Below, one piece after another: positions 36,818 to 48,339 of a stretch of DNA of 64,000 bases. The notes below the pieces were generated by a model. That model was not told the DNA's origin. It searched no databases and worked only from the letters and a program-made list of their open reading frames with translations. Each line of letters starts with the position of its first letter. Position 1 is the first letter of the stretch. The stretch comes from Humulus lupulus. Lineage: Eukaryota > Streptophyta > Magnoliopsida > Rosales > Cannabaceae. The stretch is from contig NC_084793.1 in assembly GCF_963169125.1 (NCBI RefSeq), positions 218,018,652-218,082,651 on the forward strand, written 5' to 3'. The position numbers were made by a program, and so were the translations under genes.

Positions 36818-39188
36818 CTAATAAGGCTTAAGGGCCTTGACTAGTGTGCCAGGAGGGAATAACTGGATTATATGTGATTTAATGATTAAAAGCATGTTAT
36901 ATGATTATTTGAATATCTGAGATGCATGACTATGTGTATTAGTATACATGTAGGCCCTGATTAGGTTAGAAGGGCATATTCGTAATTTTGGCCCGTTGAG
37001 GTCATAACTGTATATATCTGTGATAAATTTTCGAGACCACATTATTATGTGGATATATTTGTAATCTGTGACTCGAGGCGATTTTAGTGAGCGGTTTAGC
37101 GAAAAAGGTCATGGCGGGGATTTATACCCGGTTCGGGGCGAGCCTGGGGGTATTTATGGGAATTTAGAGAATATATTGAAGTCTATTTTGATATTGAGGA
37201 ATATAATTGGTGATTAGTTAGGTGTCGGGAAGTAAGCGGTAAACATCAGAGGCATTCGAGGAATTAGCAAGAATTGGGTGTAATGACCAAAATGCCCCTA
37301 GGTTGATTTAAAGGCTTAGGAATTATGGGAGGGTATTATGGTCATTTGGCTTATAAGGGATAAGAGCTAAGTTTCTTTATGCCTTAGTGGAAAGTCTAGA
37401 ATCTGAAGGAAGTTAAAAGAAAAGAAGAAGAAAAAGAAAGAAGGAAAAACAGGGGACATTTCTTCTCCCATTCGGTTTAGGTTTCTTCCTCAATTCCTAA
37501 TGGAGTTTGGAGCTGTAACTCAGGGAGAGTCTGGGCAGGAGCTTGAGGCTGGGGTCCTTGGCTTGGCTTGAGGAGTTAGCAAGAGTAGTCCATCCATTTG
37601 AGGTAAGGTCTAAGGTTGTTTTTCAGTTTCTGGTTCTTAATGTAAACATGGATTTTGAGCTGAGTTTTGGTGGGAATTCTTGGGAGTTGAGGCTGAAGCT
37701 TTGAGGGGTGAAAGCTAAGGAAGAGTGGAGGATAGCCTAAGGTTGAACTTCTCTATTTAAGGTAAGAAGCTCTGATCTTGGTCACTTGAATTTTGTGGTT
37801 TCAATTGTTCTTCCTATTGAGTTTTTGGGCTCTAGGTTCAGCTATGGAGGTTTCCTTGATTTGGGGTGCATGTGATTGAGTTTTGTGTGGTTGGGACTTA
37901 TGGGATGAGTTGAGGATATTGGGAGACTTGTTTTAATGTTTGGTTGAAGTTTGATTAAGTTTTGGAAAGGTTTGGCTTGAGGGAATTCGAAGATGAGAAA
38001 ACTGGGTAGTGTCTGGCTGTGACTAGCGCTAGCCTTCGGGCGCTACAGGGCTAGGCTTGGGCGTCTAGGAGCTTGAAGGCTCTATTTTTTGTGCTGTAGC
38101 GCCCACCTTAGGGAGTTGTAGCACTACCCTGTTCCCAAAAAGGGGTTTTTGGGTTATTTCTTAAGGGTTTTGCCCGAGGGCTCGAGGTTTGATTCCACCA
38201 CCCCGTTTGGTGGAATTAGTGCTTCCCAAGGGCTCGAGATTGGTCCCGAGGCTAGGTTTTGGATTTGAGGTTTGGTGATGATTCTGATCTATGGCTGTGA
38301 CTAGGTGTACGCTAGGGCTCAGACAGGACCGTGCTTGAGGATCAAATTGAACAAAGCTAGCGAAATCTAAAGGTTAGAAAACTGCACCCGGTTATGTGTT
38401 TGTGATGGGACTAAGACTCCCTATATCTGTATGATGTCATAGATGGTATTATTGCATGGGACATGTGATAAAAGGCCTAAGGGTGCCGTAAATAACACTT
38501 GCGCACAGGGCGCGGCTCAGCCACTGGTAGCTGAGGACAGCTTAATATTCACTGAGCTCGGTTTAAGCGGGTCGGAGTCAATGGGATAAATAGAGGGTGC
38601 GGCCTAAGGGCATTAACCCTGGTTATCATATGTGAATTGATTATTGATATGAAATGATGTACTTGGTATGCTGGATACTTGAATAACATGAATATTTTGA
38701 CTGCTGAGCACATGTTTATACTGTATGAGTTATTTGGTTCTTTGCTTAATGATTATGCTCTGTTATTGTGTTTTCTTACTGGGCCTTGGCTCACGGGTGA
38801 TACGTGGCGTAGGTAAAGGCAAGGGCAAGTTGGACCAGTCCTGAGATGGAGAGCTTCGGGGCTGAATGTACATAGTCAGCTGATCGGCCGCCATGACCAA
38901 GGAGTGGTACAAGACGAGAAAAGCCTATTGTCTGTTTTGCCTTAGAGTGGCTAGTAACTGTATTTTAAATCTTGAAACTTTGTAAACGGTCTTTTAACTT
39001 TACTGTTTCTGTGATCCCATGTAAAGAAAATGTTTGATTATAAGAAATGCAACTTTTGAGACCAAAATCTTTTATCCCTAGTTCAACTGTAGTTTCAGTA
39101 ACACGTTTCTAATTAAATGACTTGATTAGCAAGTCTTGCACCTTTACAAACACACAGTGTAACGGTCTTGGCTATCCAGGGCGTTACA
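36812..39188 (+). repeat. Inverted Gypsy LTR, right arm
   Basis: Plus-orientation LTR from ATTAACTAATAAGG to GGGCGTTACA at 39188. It follows the integrase in the normal 3' LTR position, but with the pol end and the first LTR bases missing. It has CTTACTGGGCCTTGGCTC near 38775 and GCGCTAG/GCGCCC-rich words at 38020-38110. It is related to solo LTR D and LTR E. Confidence 0.9.
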
Positions 39189-40462
39189 CCAACTTTATTT
39201 TAAAGTTGTTTTTCAGTAAAGTTTAGATGAATATAATTGGTAATTTAAAATTGGATATGGACCTAGAAACATGCTTTCTTACCAATTTTAATTATAATCA
39301 TAAAGTTCAAAGAATCTATAATTAATTTGGAATTAATTATGTTAAAAACACTTATTTCAAAATAGTGAGTGGGAGAGGGTTGATAACTCAACATAACTCG
39401 TGGTCGCCATTATTAATATAACACCATGAGATATGAATAGCGCCTTGCGACGGTTTTGTTTCCGTCCCCCTAAGGAAGGTGTCTCAACATGTCAATAGCA
39501 AGGTTATATTTCTTACACAGATAGGAACTAATGACGTATTTTAGGTTTGACCGACCCTAAGGTGGCATGTCCTAAGTTAAGTCATGAACTCCGAAATAAT
39601 GGGTTACACTCACAAAGTTATGATTAAGCTTTTGCAGTGGATAATCATAACTTGACAAAACTAAGCGATACTTTAATGTTTAAAAGAGAAAATAATGAGT
39701 TATTTTAAGTTTTAAACAATAAAGATAAGAATGTCTTATAAATTCTCTAAGATTAATTTGACTGACCCTAAGGCAGTACTTTAATTGTTAGAAAGTTTTA
39801 TCATGGAAATTAAACTTTATTTTATGTGTTTTAAATGTGCTCATGCATCACGTTTAATTTCTGAAACTTTGATATTTATTTTTTTAAATATAATAATAAT
39901 TGTATTTTTTATTCAGAAAATGTCTATTGGTGAATTACAAACCGATGCCTTTCTAAAATCCTTGGTTTTTGAACCTGAAAATATGCAACACTAGTTTCGA
40001 GGCATGTTGACCATTTTTTCTTATAAAAGGATGATGTCAACCGTCTGTAACAAACCTCCAACAGAACTACCTTTGGCTACTAGCTATGAAGCAGAAGAAA
40101 AATATGCAAATTGGATGAAATCCGATCGGTTTCCACGTTATTGCATGCTTTCAACCATGCCTGACGAAACAATGGAAAAATATATACACTATGACTCAGC
40201 ACATGAGATGTGGCGAGCAATGACAGAGGAAGTCTTTGCTGAGTGTCATCGTTTATATCAAACGAAAAAGGTAAATAAGATTTACATATATATTTTCAAC
40301 TTTGAATAATTGATTCAAATACTATGAATATCATATTCAAATTTTTGGATAGTAGATTAAAAAATATATGCCACTAATCTATTTTTCTTTTGTTTTTCCT
40401 TTACAGAATCAGAACCCTGAAAATGAGGAAGAGACTAATGAGCATTTTAATAGCAAGTAAAG
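39189..40462 (+). pseudogene. Copia-3 leader and degenerate gag
   Basis: 39189-39780 is AT-rich leader without a recognisable primer-binding site. 39920-40309 encodes a gag-like stretch: MSIGELQTDAFLKSL, a stop, then EKYANWMKSDRFPRYCMLST and HEMWRAMTEEV, which resembles the conserved UBN2-type gag domain of Copia elements. The knuckle and protease regions are not found; 40463-40790 is AT-rich with no coding. Confidence 0.6.
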
Positions 40463-40796
40463 AGATGGAGAAGTTTGATAGTAGTTTTATTTAGTAATTT
40501 TATTGTTAGTTGAATAATTTAAATTTCTTTATTTTGTTTTAGAAATTTTAGATTTTTTTTAAACAAAGAAAACTACAGTCTAAAAATTTAGTTTGTTAAT
40601 AATAATTTTGATTTTTAATGTTTGGAAACTTATTTCTATATATTTTTTTTGCATAACATTTATTTCTTTTATTAATAAAGTAGTTATTATTTAAAGAAAT
40701 TATCTATTTACTTGTTATGCAAATGCTTTGGGATAAACAAAATTTACATACTTATAATGAATGACAAACTTTTTTTATAATTCTGAATTATTTTAA

Positions 40797-41820
40797 ACAG
40801 CTAATCCTAGATCTATTAAACGACAAAAGACTGATTCCAATAGTGAAACATATCTGTGGCACTTGAGATTGGGCCATATTGGTCTAGACAGAATAAATAG
40901 GCTTATACAGGATGGTCCTTTAAGAGAACTATCTATTGGATCTCTCATTGTTTGTGAATCCTGTCTTGAAGGAAAAATGACCAAGAGACCTTTCTCTGCT
41001 AAAGGTTCAAGAGCCACAGAACCACTTCAGCTAGTACATACAGATGTTTACGGTCCACTTAATATACAAGCAAGAGGAGGTTATGAATATTTCGTCACTT
41101 TCATTGACGATCATTCAAGATATGGTTACCTATACTTGATGCAAAGAAAATCTGAAACTTTTGGAAAGTTTAAAGAATTTCAAGCAGAGGCTGAAAAGCA
41201 ATTAGGTAAATCACTAAAAAAACTTCGAGCTGGTCAAGGAGGAGAGTACTTGGATTTTGAATTCGAGGACCATTTGTGTGAGCATGGCATTCAATCCCAA
41301 CTCACTGCACCTGGAACGCCACAGCAAAATGGTGTTTCAGAAAGACAGAACAGAACGTTATTAGATATGGTTAGATCAATGATGAGTTTCTCATCATTGC
41401 CATTGTCATTATGGGGCTATGCGATTCAATGTGCTCTATACATATTGAATGTTATTCCATCTAAGTCTATCCAAAAGACACCCATAGAATTATGTGATGG
41501 TTGTAAACCTAGTTTACACCATTTTCAAATTTGGGGGGTCATGCACACGTGCTTAAAGGAAAGACTGAGAAGTTGGATTCATACTCTGAAGTGTGCATGT
41601 TTGTGGGATATTCCAAAGAGACTAGAGGTGGAATTTTCTATAGTCCAAAAGAAAATAAAACATTTGTATCAACAAATGCAACTTTTATTGAATATGACTA
41701 TGTTAATAACCACAAACCTCGCAGTAAGATTGTTCTGGAGGAGATGGTCTCGAATGAAGTTGCAAAGTCACCAGCAAAAACCAATGAGAAACGGCAAGGG
41801 GAAATTGCTAGTTCTAGTTA
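40797..41820 (+). pseudogene. Copia-3 pre-integrase and integrase
   Basis: It opens YLWHLRLGHIGLDRINRL (pre-integrase), then CESCLEGKMTKRPF, VHTDVYGPLN, YFVTFIDDHSRYGYLYLM, a decayed GGEYL block (LRAGQGGEYLD for the usual RSDRGGEYL) and APGTPQQNGVSERQNRTLLD. The expected second D in the SDRGGEY block reads AGQ, so the catalytic triad is broken. A frameshift near 41530-41540 moves the C-terminal part (SEVCMFVGYSKETRGG) to another frame that stops at 41821. Confidence 0.88.
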
Positions 41821-41889
41821 GAATAGTAGAGAACCTCATCGTAGTAGGAGGGTTAGTAAGCAACCCACACGCTATGAACACGAAGTTCA

Positions 41890-43483
41890 AATGCTTGTGT
41901 CTGACACAAACAAAGACGATCGATTGACATTTAAAGATGCAATGAATGATTCTGACAAGGACAAATGGTAAGACGCCATGAACCAAGAAATGGAATCGAT
42001 GTATTCCAATTCTGTCTGGGTTCTTGAAGATCCACCCGAGAATATCAAACCCATTTGGTTGCAAGTGGATATTCAAGAAGAAAAGAGGAGTGGATGGGAA
42101 AGTAGAGACTTTCAAAGCAAGGCTTGTAGCCAAAGGTTACACAGAAGGGGTTGACTATGAAGAAACCTTTTCTCCTGTAGCCATGCTAAAATCCATTCGT
42201 ATACTCTTTTCCATAACTACGTGCATGGATTATGAGATTTTGCAAATGGATGTCAAAACAGCTTTTCTGAATGGCTACCTTGACGAAACCATTTACATGT
42301 CTCAACCAGAAGGGTTCGAATTAAAAGATCAGGAGCAAAAGGTTTGCAAGCTTCTTAGGTCCATTCATGGACTCAAACAAGCTTCTAGATCTTGGATTCT
42401 TAGATTTGATGACACAATTAAAACGTTTTGTTTTGAACAAAATGTTGACGAACCTTGTGTCTATAACAAATCAAAGATGGTATAGTAGAATTCCTCGTTC
42501 TTTACGTTGATGATATCCTACTCATTGGGAATGATGTAGAGACATTATCAAATGTAAAGAAATGGTTGGCTGAAAAATTCCAAATGAAATATTTGGGAGA
42601 AGCGAGCTATGTTCTAGGCATTAAAATTCTAAGAGATAGAAAGAACAAGCTCTTGGAACTTTCACAAGAAAATTATATTGATAAAGTGCTTGAAAGATTC
42701 TCTATGGAAAATTCCAACAAGGGTCAATTGCTGACCAGACATGGAATTACTCTTTGCAAAGATCAGTGTCCAAAGACAGAGTAAGAGGACATGAGAAAGT
42801 ATCCCTATGCATCAGCTATAGGGAGCCTAATGTATGCAATGTTATGTACTAGACCTGACATATGTTATGCAGTAGGGATTGTCAATCGTTATCAGTCAAA
42901 TCCAGGTTTGGAATACTGGATTGTGGTGAAATATATTCTCAAGTATCTCAGGAGAACAAGAAACTATATGCTAGTATATTCGGGTAGTGACTTTGAACCT
43001 ACTGGATACATTGACTTAGATTTTCAATCAGACAAAGATAGTAGAAAATCTACTTCTGGCTCACTATTCACTCTTGGTGGTGGAGCAGTTGTCTGGAGGA
43101 GCATTAAGCAATCCAGTATAGCTGATTCAATCATGGAAGCTGAATACATAGCAGCTGGTGAAGCAGCTAAATAAGCAGTTTGGCTGAAAAAGTTCTACAC
43201 GGATCTGGAAGTGGTTCCAGAAGTGGATAAACCACTTGTTCTTTACTGTGACAACAGTGGAGCAGTGGGTAATTCTAAAGAACTAAGAAGCCACAAGATG
43301 GGAAAGCATATAGAGTGCAAATACCACTTAGTCAAAGAAATCGTACATAGAGGAGATGTGTCCATTCTGAAATTCGCACCAAAACACAACCTGGCAGACC
43401 CGTTTATGAAGACGCTTCCTGCAAAGAAATTCGAGGGTCATGTACGTAATATGGGATTGAGAGAAATGCCTTACTTGCTTTAA
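41890..43483 (+). pseudogene. Copia-3 reverse transcriptase and RNase H
   Basis: The frame at 42024-42485 has GCKWIFKKKRGVDGKVETFK, ARLVAKGYTEGVDYEETFSP, QMDVKTAFLNGYLDETIYM and IHGLKQASRSW. A one-base deletion near 42476 shifts the frame just before LYVDDILLIGND. Then come LGIKILRDRKNK, a stop at 42782, IGSLMYAMLCTRPDICYAVG, STSGSLFTLGGGAVVWRS and EAEYIAAGEAAK with a stop at 43172. 43211-43483 encodes LVLYCDNSGAVGNSKELRSH and the RNase H end, stopping 15 bp before the LTR. Four lesions in all, fewer than in Copia-1 or Copia-2, which suits a younger element. Confidence 0.9.
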
Positions 43484-43498
43484 GTACAAGTGGGAGAT

Positions 43499-45392
43499 TG
43501 TTAGGAGTATGTCCTAAAAGCATGTAAAATATATTTATTATTCCAATGAATAAATAAATACAATGGTGTATCATTGTTATATTTAGATTATTAAATTATT
43601 GTTTGAATAATATTCTTTGTAAATATCAGAAAAATTCCATATTCATTATTGAGAATGTGATCTTGTATTAGTATGAGAGAATTAAGATCACATGAATGAA
43701 TAAAAATAGTCAACAACAAATTGAAGTTGTGGAATTCTTTAATTAGGGTTGTAAGTACGGTTTACTGAGTATCATGTTGATACAAATAATCTAGATTCAG
43801 ATTATTGATGTGGTAAGACATCTCGGTAAAGGTGCTTTATATAATATGATTATATATGACAAGGACCGATATGAATAAAAGTCTTTATCCAAAAACCATT
43901 TAATAATAAAGATTTGTAATTCATATGATAACTGATGATCATTTATAGATCAACCTAAATCTTGAGTGTACATGAAATCCTGTTTATGTTTATTAAATCT
44001 TTTGATTCATTTGTTAAGGTATCTTCATAGAATGAGGCTAATGACTTTTGTTTTGAAGATTTAATATCATGGATGGTTGGGAACATGTATCAACAATACA
44101 GAATCTAATCTTTCCTAACGAATTGGTTCCCTTAAGGGTTAATTCTGGAACTGAAAGATTTTGATCTCAAATCTATAATTAGATTATAGATTAAATATTC
44201 ACTAGTTAATTAATGGTACTTAAGGAATAAGAAGTTAATTAGAAAGGTAAAATGGTAATTCTTCCATTGTAATTTATGAACTAATTAATTAGAGGGTTGA
44301 ACTATTGTAAGATGGTTATATCAATGGACAACTTAGAATAAGATTTTTGTAAAAGTATACCTATATCATAAAGAGTTCAATTCTGAATTTATAGTGGAGA
44401 AATATCAAAATTAATAAATTAACTATTATGATTAAAGAGTTTAATTATTTAGTTTTAATTTATTGGAGCTTAATGTTATAGGTCTATGGTCCCCGAAATA
44501 GCTCAAACAAGCACTGAAAAAGATAAATACAAAAATGGGCAAAATGACTTATTTGATAAGTAAAATATTTTTCTATGGACTAAACATAATTATTGTATAA
44601 TTATGTGTTATTAATTAATTATTTGATTTAACAAAAATATAATTAATTTTGAATTAATTTATTTTTGGGAATTTTGATATTTAAATAATGATGAAAAAAT
44701 TGGAAAAATGACATGCCCCTCCCTAGCATGGGCTGGGCGTGTAGCACAATGTATAGATACTGTACACGCACAAGAAGATTCCAGAAGAATCTTCGTTCAA
44801 CAATTTTAGTTATTTAAATATTAAATAAATAATGAGATATTTTAATATGATTAATATATTATTTAAACAAAAATATGATAACTGATTTGTTATTTTTAAA
44901 TTGTTTAAAATAACTAATATTATTTATTTTAATATATATTGGATATATTAAATATAGGAGATCAATTTTTGCAGAGCGATACTTTTCAGAGATAGAAAAT
45001 ATATCATGAAATCTCCTTGAGAGAAATAGAACAGTGCTACAAGCATAGGTCACTGTTCCTCACAAATTTAGGTCCAAACTTTATCAGATCTCATGTGTTG
45101 AGAACATCTAATAAATAGATCTTGCCTATTGTTTTGTATAACAAGCCCACACTCGTTCTTTGTGTGTTGAGAACATTTTGGAAGATATTGGTGTGAGATC
45201 TCAAGGATTTTGCCGTACAAAAAGATAGCCGCAAGGAAGGACTTAAGGTAGTTTTTCTATTCATCTATTTGATTCAATATATATATATATGTATGTGAAG
45301 AAGTATATCTAGAAATCTTGTGGGATTAAATTAACAATTTTGATTGTTGTTCCGCTGCGTATAATCTCTGATTTGATCTATAAAAACAAACA
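43499..45392 (+). repeat. Copia-3 3' LTR, complete
   Basis: Begins TGTTAGGAGTATGTCC directly after AAGTGGGAGAT and ends AAAAACAAACA before the GTACC duplication. It holds a hairpin-like ACACGCACAAGAAGATTCC / GAATCTTC segment near 44770 and a long AT-rich stretch. Confidence 0.92.
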
Positions 45393-45483
45393 GTACCCAT
45401 GGTGCTGGAGAGACTTTCTTAAGCAGTTCTTGCCAAAGTGGTAGACAAAGCAGGGGTTTCTTGGTTGCTGGACTTTAATTCCA

Positions 45484-46537
45484 TATTAGGAAAGAATAAA
45501 GTGGAGAAAGACTAGGGAAAGAAAATGAGAAATAATTGTGTATGTAATTATTTTTATCAATGTTCAAGGTTAGACACTTGCCCCTAAAAAATTCCTTTTT
45601 CAACTTTTTCTCTCCCTGATTTATCTCTCCCGAACTTTATGGTTACTTTCATCTTTCTTTTCCTCCCCCTCTTCCCTCAGCTAGGAAATCCACTACCGCC
45701 CTTAGGTGTAGCTAGATGAGCCTTGGCCGAGAGGGTAAATGGCTTGTCGACCTCGGGTGTGTGGTGGTGCCTCTTTCTGGTTCGTGCAACTGTTCTCCTT
45801 TGGCTCCAACAAGACTTCTGTCGACTGGTGGTTCTGTGATGTGGTGGATGTGTTTCTACGACATACTAGGGTGTGTTCTCCAATGATGTGGCTTGGTGCT
45901 AGCTGCGGTGCTTCGGTCCAAGGGTGTGGCTTTGTGGACAGGCATTTTCCTTCATCTTCATCAAGATGGGCTTATCGCGCAGTAGTGCGACGAGTCTCCC
46001 TTGTTTGGTTTGGGTGGTGATTCAGGCCTTGGTGCAGCTGTGGAGTCGGGAGATGATGATTGCATGGGCTCGATGGGTTTCTGCCTTTTTGTTACTATTT
46101 TGTTTTTATGTATTGTCTTGTCTTTTTCTTTTAATTTGATTATTTAGTTTGTTTTTTTCTTTGTTTGTGTATTCGGGTTTGTAATAAAGGTGTTGTATCC
46201 CTCTGTCTTTGGGACTTTGTTCTTGGATGGTTTGCTCCGATTGTGTAATCGACGTAGTTTGTTGTTTGTTTGGTAATCTCTTTGTAAGATCTGTGCGACT
46301 CTGTTTTCACCTAACCTTGTAGGATTTTGTCCCTTTTAACCATTAAATGAATATTCTCTGTTTAAAAAAATGATCAAGGTTAGGAGTTTATATATACAAC
46401 ATTAGTAGCCGAGAGTTACTAGGCTTACACATATACAAACGACTAAGCTAATAAAACTTAGCCAAGAGTTACTAGGCTTATATGTATAGAAAATAACTAG
46501 GCTAATACAAGCTTAACTAACTCCAATCTCCTTAATA
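45484..46537 (-). repeat. Copia-2 5' LTR, split by a retroposon
   Basis: Edges TATTAGGAAAG (45484) and CCTTAATA (46537) match the 3' LTR edges. The 45484-45573 and 46371-46537 parts align in order to 23643-23884. Between this LTR and the gag ATG (45398-45483) there is only leader sequence; no initiator-Met-type primer-binding site was recognised. Confidence 0.85.
45574..46370 (+). mobile_element. Poly(A)-tailed retroposon (truncated LINE or retroposed transcript)
   Basis: About 797 bp inserted in the Copia-2 5' LTR, ending in a run of seven A (46364-46370) after AATGAATATTCTCTG. It is flanked by a 13-bp duplication TG(T/A)TCAAGGTTAG (45561-45573 and 46371-46383), and the 3' LTR of Copia-2 shows the empty site. 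Target duplication and A-tail indicate LINE-type target-primed insertion. No reverse transcriptase is encoded; open frames at 45739-46139 have no recognised motif. Confidence 0.8.
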
Positions 46538-47422
46538 CTTCTATAGTATATTTATTTTAACTAATAATTATACTAATTACATTTAAAAAAATAATAATTG
46601 AACAATTATATTTAAAAAATGATATATCAAGATTTCCAACAAAAATTTTAAAAGAAAAAAGTTCCATCAATAATAAAAATTGGAGGACCACTCTAAAACG
46701 AAAAGAAGAAAAAAAAAAGATGTTAGTAAAGAGAAGAGGTATTAAAGATATTTTAGGCAATTTTACTAATTTTTTTACACTAGATGAGGCTATTTTGCTC
46801 CATGGTTCTTAATTTTATTCCATTCTATTTTTGTTTTCTTTACAGTTGACTCCTGTTCTCGACACTTTTATCTCCATTTTTTTCTCACTATTTTCTCCTT
46901 TACCGAACATAGGCTACATAACCTTAATGCTACTCGCATAAATAAAGTATTGAAGAATAATATTTTTTGTATAAACATTTTTCAAATATATAAAAAAGAA
47001 ATATTACTCAATGAAAACATCTCTATAATATTTTATAATCATTAAACAATGAGCTCCAAATAAAAAGAAAAATATTTGATGATTAGGAAGTGGGAAAGAG
47101 AGAGACGAAGAATACGGTTAAATGTGAGATATATCACAAACCAGTATTTGAATATGATATAAAATAATTGGATTGTTTAATGTGGACCAACCTTGAATTC
47201 GACATCCATTGTGAAAGAGATACCACTATTCACTCCATTTTCTTCCTACGTAGACAGAAAGCGGATATATCATTGGCTCACGTGACCAAACGATATGGGC
47301 AATTGGGTTACGGGATGAGATGCAGTGCTCGGCACACGCGGAAACCAACCATATGCCTCGCCTTATTGATGTGCCGACTCACTTAGCCATCAACTAAACA
47401 AAAGTTGTAACACTATAAACAT
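46538..47422. other. Spacer, AT-rich, with a possible low-copy patch
   Basis: 46538-47090 is AT-rich with homopolymer runs and nothing recognised. 47160-47400 has a more balanced composition and contains GGCTCACGTGACC (a G-box core, CACGTG, near 47280). An open frame at 47168-47386 has no recognised motif. No repeat family is visible here. Confidence 0.4.
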
Positions 47423-47822
47423 GGGCACCACTTCGGTGTAGAGAACTTTTTTGGCTGTATTGGTACAATCATTTGACTATTTCCGTACTTAAATAAATTT
47501 TTTTTTTCAAATTTTTTTTATGACAGTGTACATTGTTATTATTTAAAATATTTTGTAAATGTTCAAAAAATTTTGAATAGTTTACCGTGCAAAAAAAAAG
47601 GTTCAAATAGATCAATTTTACACGTATATAACAAAAAAATAGACACGCGTGCAACAATCTTGTTTTGGCACGGTAAACTATTCAGAATTTCTTGAAAATT
47701 TATAAAATATTTTAAATGACTACAATGTACACCATCATAAAAAAAATTAGAAAAAAATATATTTAAGTTTCGAAATACCCCACCCGTACAACCAAAAAAG
47801 TGACTGCAATAAAGTGCTCCCC
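47423..47822. mobile_element. MITE-1, Mutator-like, long hairpin, 9-bp TSD
   Basis: A 400-bp element from GGGCACCACTT to AAAGTGCTCCCC. The two arms pair over most of their length (ATAGTTTACCGTGC opposite GGCACGGTAAACTAT in the centre, GTACATTGT opposite ACAATGTAC further out). The flanks TATAAACAT and GATAAACAT match at eight of nine bases. Terminal GGG, long arms and a 9-bp duplication fit a Mutator-derived MITE. Short ORFs inside are by-products of AT-rich arms. Confidence 0.8.
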
Positions 47823-48339
47823 GATAAACATATATTGTAATAAATTCACATGATTTGATTTGGTTCAAATTTTATTTGACTCCATTTTGTCCACAAATTT
47901 GCAATCAAAATAATTTTTTTTACATTTCCTTTCATTACAAAATTAGCTAAAATAAAATTAATTCGTAAACAATCACTTATTTTGCAAACAAGTAATTCGT
48001 AAAATAAAATTTCTTATCAAAAACACAAATATATCAAAGATATTTTGCAACATAAAAATCTAATGTATTCATGGAAATGTTACATTTATATCCTAGTTTG
48101 TTTTCGTTTTTTTTAAAAAAGTAAATAATAAATACATTGCTATAAATTTTAATAATTTAATTACAGGTGTTACACTTTGATTGATCCAAATTAATATAAA
48201 ATTTAAAAATATATTAAATAATTTTAAAATAGAAAAAAAATTAATAAGAAATTTAAATTGATCCAAAAATATTTTTAATAAAACATAGTTTTTAACTAAA
48301 ATAAACTAAATTTAAATTCATTTATTCTACAATATACTA
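47823..48339. other. AT-rich spacer
   Basis: Very AT-rich sequence between two MITEs. No coding, repeat or regulatory signal that I can support. Confidence 0.5.

Larger units (their letters stand above)
32275..45392 (+). mobile_element. Copia-3 retrotransposon, defective
   Basis: It is flanked by a perfect duplication GTACC (32270-32274 and 45393-45397) and starts TGTTAGGAGTATGTCC. The right LTR ends AAAAACAAACA. LTRs are 32275-33310 (truncated) and 43499-45392 (complete, 1894 bp). The order is 5' LTR, gag, pre-integrase and integrase, RT, RNase H, polypurine tract (AAGTGGGAGAT before 43499), 3' LTR. About 820 bp of the 5' LTR and the primer-binding site are missing where the inverted Gypsy composite sits. 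The insertion is at the gag start codon of Copia-2. Confidence 0.93.
23643..46537 (-). mobile_element. Copia-2 retrotransposon, defective, heavily interrupted
   Basis: LTRs of about 242 bp lie at 23643-23884 and 45484-46537 (the latter split by a ~797-bp retroposon and its duplication, leaving about 244 bp). On the minus strand the order 5' LTR, gag start, gag, protease, pre-integrase, integrase remnants, RT and RNase H, polypurine tract, 3' LTR is preserved. Insertions are solo LTR C, solo LTR D and Copia-3. The outer flanks CTATT and CTTCT are not a convincing target duplication. Confidence 0.85.

Noticed and set aside
33311..39188. DNA transposon with 2.4-kb terminal inverted repeats
   Set aside because: The arms match Gypsy LTR features, the centre is a Gypsy integrase, the ends are TG/CA-type and no TSD is present.
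40793..41017. Minus-strand frame in the integrase region
   Set aside because: Antisense shadow of the Copia-3 integrase.
45700..45745. tRNA-like A-box (TAGATGAGCCTTGGCCGAG) in the retroposon
   Set aside because: No B-box at the right distance and no cloverleaf; not enough to call a tRNA-derived SINE.
45739..46139. Two overlapping open frames (93 and 71 codons) as a small gene
   Set aside because: They lie in a poly(A)-tailed retroposon, with no recognised motif and Trp/Ser/Val-rich composition typical of UTR-like DNA.
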